64,000 nucleotides of DNA. Origin: Variovorax saccharolyticus. Lineage in GTDB: Bacteria > Pseudomonadota > Gammaproteobacteria > Burkholderiales > Burkholderiaceae_C. The translations under genes and the position numbers were made by a program. Positions 33,039 to 40,053 of this stretch are shown in pieces. A model generated the notes under the pieces. It had not been told where the DNA came from. It was given only the letters and a program-made list of their open reading frames with translations, and did not search any database. How positions within the stretch are numbered: the stretch's first letter is position 1; every line of letters begins with the position of its first letter. The stretch covers positions 248,001 through 312,000 of the forward strand of contig NZ_JASZYT010000007.1 in assembly GCF_030316765.1 (NCBI RefSeq). The letters run 5' to 3'.

Positions 33039-33899
33039 TCAGCGGCCCGAAAAATGACGCCTGTAGCGGGCCGGCAGCTCGTCGATGCGCATCAGCATGG
33101 GCAGGTCGGCGCTGTTGAAGTCCGGGTCCCAGGCCGGCGGGCCCAGCACCTTGGCGCCGACGCGCAGATAGCCCTTGATCAGTGCCGGCGGCTCGACCTC
33201 GAGCGCGTCGTCCAGCTGCTGCACCGGCAGCGGCAGGCGCGGCTGCACCTGGTACTGGATCGGCGCCATGTGCGTGGCCGACAGCTGCCGCCAGATGCTG
33301 GCCGCCGCATCGCCGCGGGTCACGCCGTGGTGCGACATCGGGATGCTGGCGCAGCCGATCATGGTGTCGAGCTTGTTGCGGTTCATGAAACCGGCCAGCG
33401 CACCCCAGAGCGCCAGGATCACGCCGCCCTGGCGGTGCTCGGCGTGCACGCAGCTGCGGCCCAGCTCGACCATGCGCTCGCGCAGGTCGCGCAGCCGCGT
33501 GAGGTCGAACTCGATGTCGCTGTAGGTGCTGCCGACGCGCCGGGCCTGGGCCGGCGTCAGCACCCGGTAGGTGCCGATCACCTGCCCGCTGGCCGCGTCG
33601 CGCACCAGCAGGTGCTCGCAGAAGTCGTCGAAGAGGTCGATGTCGTGGCCCGGGATCGGCGTTGCCAGCCGGGCACCCATCTCGCCCGCGAACACCTCGT
33701 AGCGCAGGCGCTGGGCGGCGCGCACTTCGTCCAGGTGACGGGCCCATCTCACCTCGATGCCGGCGCTTGCGGCAGCGTCGGCAGGCGCGCGCGGCACGGC
33801 TATTGCATCGGAACGGCTGGCCGGAACCGGCGCAGGCCACAGTGCACCGCGCAGGTCCAGCTGGTGGAACGGGAAGGTCGGTGTGGGCAGTTCTTTCAT
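33039..33899 (-). CDS. OlsB-like N-acyltransferase (ornithine lipid synthesis, probable)
   Basis: The 286-residue GNAT-fold protein shows QRLRYEVFAGEMGAR, then the acidic pattern GHDIDLFDDFCEHLLVRD and ELGRSCVHAEHRQGGVILAL. All three are typical of the OlsB/hemolysin-like acyltransferase family that adds a 3-hydroxyacyl chain to ornithine. A C-terminal stretch ends with KGYLRVGAKVLGPPAWDPDF, as in OlsB. Ornithine lipids replace phospholipids during phosphate limitation in several bacteria, and the gene follows the pho/ppk block. AAAGGG spaced before the ATG at 33899 supports that start over one at 33965. I see no clear Pho box in front of it. Confidence 0.72.
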   Translation of the reverse strand: MKELPTPTFPFHQLDLRGALWPAPVPASRSDAIAVPRAPADAAASAGIEVRWARHLDEVRAAQRLRYEVFAGEMGARLATPIPGHDIDLFDDFCEHLLVRDAASGQVIGTYRVLTPAQARRVGSTYSDIEFDLTRLRDLRERMVELGRSCVHAEHRQGGVILALWGALAGFMNRNKLDTMIGCASIPMSHHGVTRGDAAASIWRQLSATHMAPIQYQVQPRLPLPVQQLDDALEVEPPALIKGYLRVGAKVLGPPAWDPDFNSADLPMLMRIDELPARYRRHFSGR

Positions 33900-34033
33900 G
33901 GGGACCCTTTCTGCGGTGGCAGTCTGGTCAGCAGCCATGAAAGGCGCATGTCGGTTCGAAGTCATTTGAATGACGCGGCCCGGCGCCGGCCGCTTCGGCG
34001 TTTAATGCCGCAGTTGCGATCCATGGAGTTTTG

Positions 34034-35716
34034 ATGGCCACCGAAACAAGAATCGAAGTCGAGACCCGCCGCCACCAGATGTTTCCGGTGCTGGGCGCCG
34101 CGGACATCGGGCGCATCCGGCGCTTTGGCAGCGTGCGGCGCTACGCCCTGGGCGACTGCCTGTTCCGGGCCGGCGAGCCGGGCCCGGGGATGTTCGTGGT
34201 GCTCGAAGGCCTGGTGGCGATCACCCAGCGCGACGGCCTCGGGCACGTGGTGCCGATCGAGCGGCAGGGGCCGGGCCAGTTCCTGGCCGAGATCGCCCAG
34301 CTGTCGGGCCGCCCCGCGCTGGTCGACGGCCACGCCGAGACCGAGGTCGAGACCCTGCTGGTGCCGCCGGACCAGTTGCGGGCGCTGATCATCGCCGAGG
34401 CCGACCTCGGCGAACGGCTGGTGCGCGCGATGATCCTGCGCCGCGTGGCCCTGATCGAATCGGGCGCCAGCGGGCCGGTCCTGATCGGGCCGCCGGAATC
34501 GGCCGGCGTGATGCGGCTGCAGAACTTCCTGGGTCGCAACGGCCACCCCTACCACGTGGTCGACGCCACCCAGGACGCCGATGCCGCGGCGCTGCTCGAG
34601 CAGTACGGCGAAGCCGAACTGCTGGTGGTCTGCCCCGACGGCAGCGTCATGACGAACCCGACCGAGCACGCGCTGGCCCGCTGCCTGGGCATGGTCGACA
34701 GCCTCGCGCGCGACGACGTCTTCGACGTCCTGGTGGTCGGCGCCGGGCCGGCCGGCCTGGCGACCGCGGTCTACGCGGCTTCCGAGGGCCTGCGCGTGAT
34801 CGTGGTCGATTGCCGCTTCTTCGGCGGCCAGGCCGGCGCCAGTGCGCGGATCGAGAACTACCTCGGCTTCCCGACCGGCATCTCGGGCGGTGCGCTGGCC
34901 GGCCGCGCCTATGTGCAGGCGCAGAAGTTCGGCGTCGAGATGCTGATCCCGGCACAGGTCGAGTCGCTCGACTGCACCGATGCCGAAACCCGCGGTGAAG
35001 TCTCGGTGCTGCTGGCGGACGGCCGGCGCCTCAAGTCGAGGACGCTGGTGATCGCCAGCGGTGCGCGCTACCGCCGGCCCGAGGTGCCGCGGCTCGCCGA
35101 TTTCGAGGGCCGGGGCATCTGGTACTGGGCCTCCGCGCTGGAGGCCAGGCTCTGCGCCCGCCAGGAGGTCGCGCTGGTCGGCGGCGGCAACTCGGCGGGC
35201 CAGGCGGCGGTGTTCCTGTCGCAGCACGCGGCCAAGGTGAACGTGCTGGTGCGCGGCCCCTCGCTGGCCGCCACCATGTCGCGCTACCTGATCGATCGCA
35301 TCGAGGCCACTGCCAACATCGAGCTGCATCCGCACACCGAACTGGTGTCGCTGCACGGCGAACCCGGCAGCGGCCTGAACGGCGCGACCTGGCGCGACCG
35401 CCAGAGCGGCCAGCTCGAAGATTGCCCGGCGCGCAACATCTTTCTCTTCATCGGCGCGGTGCCCGAGACCGACTGGCTCGAAGGCTGCGGCGTCGCCCTC
35501 GACAAGCACGGCTTCGTGCTCACGGGCCAGGTGGCGCGCGGCGGATTTCCGGCCAAGACCGCCGCTCCGCTCGAATCCAGCGTGCCGGGCGTGTTCGCGG
35601 TCGGCGACGTGCGCTCGGGCTCGGTCAAGCGCGTCGGCGGCGCCATCGGCGAAGGCGCCGCGGTGGTTGCGCTGATCCATCAACACCTGGCGGCCGCCGC
35701 GAAGACGGCCGCCTGA
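34034..35716 (+). CDS. Cyclic nucleotide-binding/thioredoxin reductase-like fusion lacking the redox CxxC
   Basis: The 560-residue protein has an N-terminal cNMP-binding domain (GDCLFRAGEPGPGMFVVLEG, then FLAEIAQLSGRPALVDG). A short linker leads to a thioredoxin-reductase-type flavoprotein (VLVVGAGPAGLATAVYAAS, GGQAGASARIENYLGFP, VALVGGGNSAGQAA and VFAVGDVRSGSVKRVG). Where TrxB has CATC before the second Rossmann motif, this protein reads GIWYWASALEARLCARQEV, so the disulfide is absent. Fusions of this kind are known but their reaction is not. GGAG five bases upstream favours the ATG at 34034. A zinc finger gene follows 32 bases downstream. Confidence 0.88.
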   Translation: MATETRIEVETRRHQMFPVLGAADIGRIRRFGSVRRYALGDCLFRAGEPGPGMFVVLEGLVAITQRDGLGHVVPIERQGPGQFLAEIAQLSGRPALVDGHAETEVETLLVPPDQLRALIIAEADLGERLVRAMILRRVALIESGASGPVLIGPPESAGVMRLQNFLGRNGHPYHVVDATQDADAAALLEQYGEAELLVVCPDGSVMTNPTEHALARCLGMVDSLARDDVFDVLVVGAGPAGLATAVYAASEGLRVIVVDCRFFGGQAGASARIENYLGFPTGISGGALAGRAYVQAQKFGVEMLIPAQVESLDCTDAETRGEVSVLLADGRRLKSRTLVIASGARYRRPEVPRLADFEGRGIWYWASALEARLCARQEVALVGGGNSAGQAAVFLSQHAAKVNVLVRGPSLAATMSRYLIDRIEATANIELHPHTELVSLHGEPGSGLNGATWRDRQSGQLEDCPARNIFLFIGAVPETDWLEGCGVALDKHGFVLTGQVARGGFPAKTAAPLESSVPGVFAVGDVRSGSVKRVGGAIGEGAAVVALIHQHLAAAAKTAA

Positions 35717-35748
35717 CACGCATCGCTGCCCGCAAGGAGAAGCCCCCG

Positions 35749-36009
35749 ATGTCCGTCTATCCCTGCTCCCACGTGCCGAACGTGATCGTGCCGCCCTCCT
35801 CGGAGGGCTGCGAGGAATGCCTCGCGCTCGGCGACGAGTGGGTTCACCTGCGCCTGTGCGTCCATTGCGGCCACGTGGGCTGCTGCGATTCATCGAAAAA
35901 CCGGCACGCCACCCGGCATTTCCATGCCACCGGGCACGCGGTGGTCGCATCGCTGGAGCCCGACGAGGACTGGATGTGGTGCTACGCGCACGGGAGCCAG
36001 GTCGGATAG
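35749..36009 (+). CDS. UBP-type zinc finger protein
   Basis: The 86-residue protein is one ZnF-UBP domain. It has Cys and His ligands in CSHVPNV, GCEECLALGDEWVHLRLC, CGHVGCCDSSKNRHATRHFH and GHAVVASLEPDEDWMWCYAH. In eukaryotes this fold binds ubiquitin tails; bacterial copies are often beside or fused to flavoproteins and their role is unknown. A GAGAAG sequence precedes the ATG. Co-transcription with the upstream fusion protein is likely. Confidence 0.9.
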   Translation: MSVYPCSHVPNVIVPPSSEGCEECLALGDEWVHLRLCVHCGHVGCCDSSKNRHATRHFHATGHAVVASLEPDEDWMWCYAHGSQVG

Positions 36010-36092
36010 GCCGAACCCGGGGGCGGCCTGCAGGAAACCGCGGCCGCGGCTATGCTGGCCGGCCTCGTCATCACCCCTCGGATTTCCCAGAC

Positions 36093-36797
36093 ATGAGCCA
36101 AGCACCCATCGACGTCTATTCGTGGCCCACGCCCAATGGCCACAAGGTCCACATCATGCTGGAGGAGTGCGGCCTGCCCTACCATGCGCACCCGGTCCAC
36201 ATCGGCAAGGGCGACCAGTTCGAACCCGCATTCCTGAAGATCAGCCCGAACAACAAGATTCCCGCGATCACCGATCCCGAGGGGCCGGACGGCAAGCCGA
36301 TCTCGCTGTTCGAGTCCGGCGCGATCCTGGTCTACCTGGCCGGCAAGACCGGCAAGTTCCTGCCCACCGGCGACCGCGCGCGCTACGAGGTGCTGCAGTG
36401 GCTGATGTTCCAGATGGGCGGGGTCGGCCCGATGCTCGGCCAGGCGCACCACTTCCGCATCTACGCGCCCGAGAAGATCGGCTATGCCATCGACCGCTAC
36501 AGCAACGAGGCCAAGCGGCTCTACGGCGTGATCGACAGGCAGTTGTCGAGCAACAAGTTCATCGCCGGCAAGAGCTATTCGATCGCCGACATCGCGATCT
36601 TCCCGTGGCTGCGCAGCTGGGAGAACCAGGGCATCGTGCTCGACGACTATCCGCACCTGAAGAAGTGGTTCGAAGGCATCGCCGAGCGGCCCGCGGTGCA
36701 GCGCGGCGTCAAGGTGCTGGCCGACCTGCGGCAACCGATCACGGGCGACAAGGAGCGCGAAATCCTGTTCGGCAAGACGCAATATCAACGCCGATGA
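36093..36797 (+). CDS. Glutathione S-transferase, YfcG/YghU-like (nu class)
   Basis: The 234-residue protein has the thioredoxin-like N-terminal domain: PNGHKVHIMLEECGLPY, the cis-proline region NNKIPAITDP, and the glutathione-contacting SLFESGAILVYLAGKTG. The C-terminal helical domain includes SYSIADIAIFPWLRSW with the N-capping Ser/Asp. SWPTPNGHK and ISPNNKIPAI are typical of YfcG/Ure2p-like enzymes, which act as disulfide reductases or peroxidases. Transcribed with or after the zinc finger gene. Confidence 0.92.
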   Translation: MSQAPIDVYSWPTPNGHKVHIMLEECGLPYHAHPVHIGKGDQFEPAFLKISPNNKIPAITDPEGPDGKPISLFESGAILVYLAGKTGKFLPTGDRARYEVLQWLMFQMGGVGPMLGQAHHFRIYAPEKIGYAIDRYSNEAKRLYGVIDRQLSSNKFIAGKSYSIADIAIFPWLRSWENQGIVLDDYPHLKKWFEGIAERPAVQRGVKVLADLRQPITGDKEREILFGKTQYQRR

Positions 36798-36831
36798 ACG
36801 CGGTCCGGCTGCGACCCCTCGATTCGCAGGT

Positions 36832-36837
36832 TAGAAT
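36832..36837 (+). promoter_or_regulatory. -10 box of tRNA-Pro
   Basis: TAGAAT lies eleven bases before the tRNA 5' end. The -35 is weak (CTGCGA near 36809). Confidence 0.5.
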
Positions 36838-36848
36838 CGAAGGCTCGT

Positions 36849-36925
<77 letters not shown>

Positions 36926-36936
36926 TCAAAAAAGTG

Positions 36937-36974
36937 AACGCCTGCAAGGACTTCGGTGCTTGCAGGCGTTTTGC
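36937..36974 (+). terminator. Strong hairpin after tRNA-Pro
   Basis: AACGCCTGCAAG (36937-36948) and CTTGCAGGCGTT (36959-36970) form a perfect twelve-base stem with a ten-base loop. It is followed by a short T-containing run. It may serve the tRNA and, on the other strand, the convergent methyltransferase gene. Confidence 0.8.
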
Positions 36975-36993
36975 TTTCCGCGTGATCCGGCCC

Positions 36994-37812
36994 TTACTTC
37001 CTCACCAGCACCACCTGAGCCTGGATCTTCCCCTCGACCGGCCCGGCACCGAAGCGCTTTTCGAGCGCCTGCGCGCAGGCCTGGGTCGCGGCGGCCATGC
37101 CGTCCGGGGAGCGCGCCTCGATTTCGTTGCGCAGCGGGGTGCCCTGGCAGTAGGCGATGGCCGGCAACATCGGCGTCGCAGCACGGCTGCGTCCGGTCAC
37201 GGTCTCGAACTCGGGCGAGGCGCCGAAGCCCCCGGCAGCCAGGTCGCGCGCGATCAGGTCGCGATCGAAGTAGCCGTGCGGCGTGCGTGCCATGAAGCGC
37301 GGCGGATCGGCGGGAAAGAGCAGGCCGAGCGCGCCAGTCACCACCGCGGCGAATTCGTTCTCCTCGATCCGGTCCCAGGCATTGAACAGCAACGCCCCGC
37401 CGGGCCGCAGCACGCGGCGCGCCTCGGCGAAGGCGGCCGCCTTGTCGGGAAAGAACATCACGCCGAACTGGCAGGCCACGAGATCGAATGCGGCGTCGCC
37501 GAACGGCAGCTGCAAGGCGTCGGCCTGCTGCCAGGTCACGGGCCGGGCGGTGCCCACGGCGGCGGCGCGCGCCAGCATCGGCGGGTTCAGGTCGGTGGCG
37601 ACCAGTTCGACCGATGCAGGCAGCGCCTGCGCCAGGGCGCGGGTCAGCACGCCGGTCCCGGCGGCGGTCTCGAGGACGCGTGCCGGTGCCGTCGCTTGCG
37701 CCCTGCGCGCAAGGTCGAGCGCGTAGGGCTCGAAGATCAGCGGCACCAGGTAGGTCTCGTACAGCTCGGGGATCGAGCCGGCGAAGAGCGCGTCGGTAGA
37801 GGACAAGGTCAC
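36994..37812 (-). CDS. Class I SAM-dependent methyltransferase
   Basis: The 272-residue protein has motif I as ARVLETAAGTGVLTRALA, post-I LVATDLNPPMLARA, and FDLVACQFGVMFFPDK followed by EARRVLRPGGALLFNAWD. These are typical of Methyltransf_11/25 proteins acting on small molecules. The start is a GTG at 37812, firmly supported by AGGAGG six bases upstream. It is enclosed by the tRNA-Pro and tRNA-Arg genes and faces away from tRNA-Arg. Substrate unknown. Confidence 0.88.
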   Translation of the reverse strand: MTLSSTDALFAGSIPELYETYLVPLIFEPYALDLARRAQATAPARVLETAAGTGVLTRALAQALPASVELVATDLNPPMLARAAAVGTARPVTWQQADALQLPFGDAAFDLVACQFGVMFFPDKAAAFAEARRVLRPGGALLFNAWDRIEENEFAAVVTGALGLLFPADPPRFMARTPHGYFDRDLIARDLAAGGFGASPEFETVTGRSRAATPMLPAIAYCQGTPLRNEIEARSPDGMAAATQACAQALEKRFGAGPVEGKIQAQVVLVRK

Positions 37813-37903
37813 GGCGAACCTCCTGCCCGGGGCAGCTGCGCCCCGACGGGCAGAAGTATGGCCCGTCCTTGCGGGGCCCGCACGGCGGCGTCGCGGGTCA
37901 CCG

Positions 37904-37909
37904 TAGAAT
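37904..37909 (+). promoter_or_regulatory. -10 box upstream of tRNA-Arg
   Basis: TAGAAT at 37904-37909 resembles the box before tRNA-Pro. Initiation would fall near 37916, before the hairpin at 37938-37958. Confidence 0.4.
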
Positions 37910-37937
37910 CGCAAACCCCCAGCCGCTGCCCCGCGCA

Positions 37938-37958
37938 GGCCCGGTCGGGGCCTTTTTT
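37938..37958 (+). terminator. Terminator-like hairpin in the tRNA-Arg leader
   Basis: GGCCC (37938-37942) pairs with GGGCC (37948-37952) and is followed by six T (37953-37958). It stands only six bases before tRNA-Arg, so it either ends a short upstream transcript or attenuates the tRNA. Confidence 0.6.
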
Positions 37959-37964
37959 CTCTGC

Positions 37965-38041
37965 GCGGCGGTAGCTCAACCGGATAGAGCACCAGCCTTC
38001 TAAGCTGGGGGTTACGGGTTCGATTCCTGTCCGCCGCGCCA
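37965..38041 (+). tRNA. tRNA-Arg (anticodon TCT)
   Basis: The 77-base tRNA has acceptor strands GCGGCGG and CCGCCGC, discriminator G and encoded CCA. The D-arm shows TAGCTC...GAGCA. The anticodon stem CCAGC/GCTGG encloses the loop CTTCTAA, giving anticodon TCT (37999-38001). It reads the rare AGA codon in this high-GC genome. Confidence 0.97.
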
Positions 38042-38100
38042 TCCCACATGATTTCCGCAACGGGGCCATGAAGCGCCCCCGCCCCGGCAAGGCCGATCGA

Positions 38101-39342
38101 TCAGGCCCGCAGCAGGAAGCCGCTGCGCAGCGCCAGCCATTCGACCTCGATGCCGGCAGGCGCCGGCATCGAATCCGCCTCGGCGGCGAACAGCATCCGC
38201 TCCTCCTCGAGCAGGAAGCCTTGCTCGAGCCGGCGCAGCCTGCAGCCCCCGAGGTCGATGCCCTCGCCGGCCACGGACGGCGGCTCGCGCAAGGACAGCA
38301 CCCAGCGCACCGGTCCCGGCGCCGACGCCATCAGCATCGACCGATGCCGCTCGTCGCCGGCATCGAGGTCGATCAGCGCCCATTCGTTGCGCTCGCCACC
38401 GACCAGGTAGCCATTGACCAGCGCGCCGGCCCGGCGCGCGGTCACCCGCAGCACCCGCGGCGACAGGAACATCGCGAGCCCATCGGCCAGTTCGCAGCGC
38501 GCGTGGCCCTCGCCTTCCGGATCGAGGCGGGCGATCTCCGCATAGGCCGGTTCGCCCGGATTCACGGCACGAAGGCCGTCCGCGGCCAGCGCCCGGCGCG
38601 GCATGACCAGCGGGATCTGCTGCAAGGCACGGGCATGCGCCAGGCAAGCCTCGGCGCTGTCGAAGGCGTCGAGCTGCTGAAGGACGCGGCGCTGCACGTT
38701 CATGAGGCGCAGCCCGCGCGCCGGGGCCAGCGCCTCGGCCGGCCGCAGCCAGAAGTGCTCCACGGTCTCACGCCCGTCGGGGCGGGCCTGCTGGCCGGCC
38801 GGTGCCAGCGCGACGAAGAAACGGGTGTCGAAGCGCCGCGGCATGCCCGGTGGCGTGAGCCAGTGGGCGAAGTAGGCGAGCCGGTCGGCCGCCAGCCGCC
38901 AGCCGTGCTCGACACACAGCCCGAGCAGCGATTCGGCGCCCTCTTCCGTGGTTGCCCGGAGCGCCGAGATCTGGTCGTCGGCCAGGTGGTCGAGCGTGAC
39001 CGGAAGGCCATCGGCGCCGCAGGCGAACAACAGGCCGGCTTCCTCGAAGCACTCCCGGATCGCCGCGGCGTAGAAGTCGAGTCCAGCGGCCGGCAACGCC
39101 AGCCGCCGGCTCGCCATCGCGTCGTCCAGACCGGCGCAGCGCGGATGCAGCAGCCGGTCCCGAGGATCCACGCCGCCGCCGGGAAAGACGCTGGCGCCGC
39201 TGTTCTGGTCGCCTTCCTTCTCGGCGCGGCGCAGCATCAGGACCTCGAGGCCATCGGCCCCGTCGCGCAGGACGATCAGCGTGGCCGCGAAGCGGATCGG
39301 GCGCGGCGGCGCCGGCGAGGGGGATGTGGAGGCTGGATTCAT
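38101..39342 (-). CDS. NUDIX hydrolase with a degenerate metallo-beta-lactamase-like C-terminal region
   Basis: The 413-residue protein starts with a NUDIX domain of the RP2p/NUDT19 kind: ASVFPGGGVDPRD and, after an insertion, AAIRECFEEAGLLF (the RExxEExG core). It therefore probably cleaves CoA or nucleotide diphosphates. From about residue 320 the sequence NGYLVGGERNEWALIDLDAG and PGPVRWVLSLREPP resembles the first strands of MBL domains fused to NUDIX in related bacteria. The metal-binding HxHxDH is replaced by SLREPP and the rest of the domain is missing. The ATG at 39342 has a poor ribosome site. Confidence 0.82.
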   Translation of the reverse strand: MNPASTSPSPAPPRPIRFAATLIVLRDGADGLEVLMLRRAEKEGDQNSGASVFPGGGVDPRDRLLHPRCAGLDDAMASRRLALPAAGLDFYAAAIRECFEEAGLLFACGADGLPVTLDHLADDQISALRATTEEGAESLLGLCVEHGWRLAADRLAYFAHWLTPPGMPRRFDTRFFVALAPAGQQARPDGRETVEHFWLRPAEALAPARGLRLMNVQRRVLQQLDAFDSAEACLAHARALQQIPLVMPRRALAADGLRAVNPGEPAYAEIARLDPEGEGHARCELADGLAMFLSPRVLRVTARRAGALVNGYLVGGERNEWALIDLDAGDERHRSMLMASAPGPVRWVLSLREPPSVAGEGIDLGGCRLRRLEQGFLLEEERMLFAAEADSMPAPAGIEVEWLALRSGFLLRA

Positions 39343-39443
39343 TCGAGGTCGGCTGCCGTTTTACCAGCTTCGCGCCTCGTCTGGAGGGGGGAGGAATCGG
39401 GCCGCCGTTTGCGCCACACTCCGGCGCGTCGACGGAGATTCAT

Positions 39444-39641
39444 TTGGTCAAGAAGATTCAGCTCAACGAGGAACAATGGCGCACGCTGCAGGCCCTGCTC
39501 GAGGCCCACGCGCGGCGCTCGCCGACCGATTCGATCAGCGTGTCCGAGCGCCTGCTCTCGAACGGCCTGGTCGGCCGTGACCGCGACGGCGGCAAGTTCC
39601 TGACCGAACAGGGCCTGGAACGCCTCAACCAGGGCCGCTGA
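39444..39641 (+). CDS. Hypothetical protein, 65 residues
   Basis: The small soluble protein begins (from TTG) VKKIQLNEEQWRTLQALLEA and ends KFLTEQGLERLNQGR. The helix-rich pattern and the final strand-like part resemble half of a winged-helix domain, but no family is recognised. GGAG at 39434-39437 is six bases before the TTG, which supports this start; no ATG is in frame nearby. It converges on the alpha-CTD-like gene. Confidence 0.6.
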   Translation: MVKKIQLNEEQWRTLQALLEAHARRSPTDSISVSERLLSNGLVGRDRDGGKFLTEQGLERLNQGR

Positions 39642-39669
39642 GAAGCGCACGCAGTGGCGTGCGGGGGCT

Positions 39670-39903
39670 TCAGTCGGCCAGGCGCAGGCCCTGGCGGTCG
39701 ATGCTGTCGACGATCTCACGCAGCGAATTGCGGCCCAGCCGCGACAGCGCGAACAGCTTGCGCGCCGGCAGCCGGACCAGGTCGCGCACGGTGTTGAGTT
39801 CGTTCACGCGCAGCAGGTTGGTGGTGCGGTCGCACAAGCGCAGCACCGCGATGTCGGCGTCGAGGATCGGGTCGGCGGAGAAGGCAGGATTGGGGGGTTG
39901 CAT
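39670..39903 (-). CDS. Free-standing RNA polymerase alpha-CTD-like protein
   Basis: The 77-residue protein is almost only an alpha C-terminal domain. Aligned to E. coli RpoA without any gap (offset 239), it keeps Arg26 (R265), Asn29 (N268), Gly57 (G296), Ser60 (S299) and Glu63 (E302). These are the residues that contact the UP element minor groove; K298 is replaced by Asn59. The hydrophobic core (RDLVRL, RLGRNSLREIVDSI, QGLRL) also matches. AGGAGG seven bases before the ATG at 39903 fixes the start and excludes one at 39924. No alpha N-terminal domain is nearby. It may bind DNA or regulators and modulate transcription; the role is unknown. Confidence 0.8.
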   Translation of the reverse strand: MQPPNPAFSADPILDADIAVLRLCDRTTNLLRVNELNTVRDLVRLPARKLFALSRLGRNSLREIVDSIDRQGLRLAD

Positions 39904-40053
39904 GGCGAGGCCTCCTGAATACATTGGCTGGAACTTGCACAGTTCATGCCACCCTTCGTCGCATCGTTTTCGCAGGGAATCTTCTTCAAAATCAATGCTT
40001 CGCCTGAAACGAAAACAACGCGACTGTATTTTTTTCAGGCAGTTGATCTCATT

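Noticed and set aside
29938..33840. A 1300-codon open frame on the minus strand across ppx, sixA, ppk and the OlsB-like gene, plus many other long frames opposite or out of phase with real genes
   Set aside because: They lie in alternative frames of well-recognised genes, have Arg/Pro/His-rich sequences without family motifs, and are the usual by-product of high GC content.
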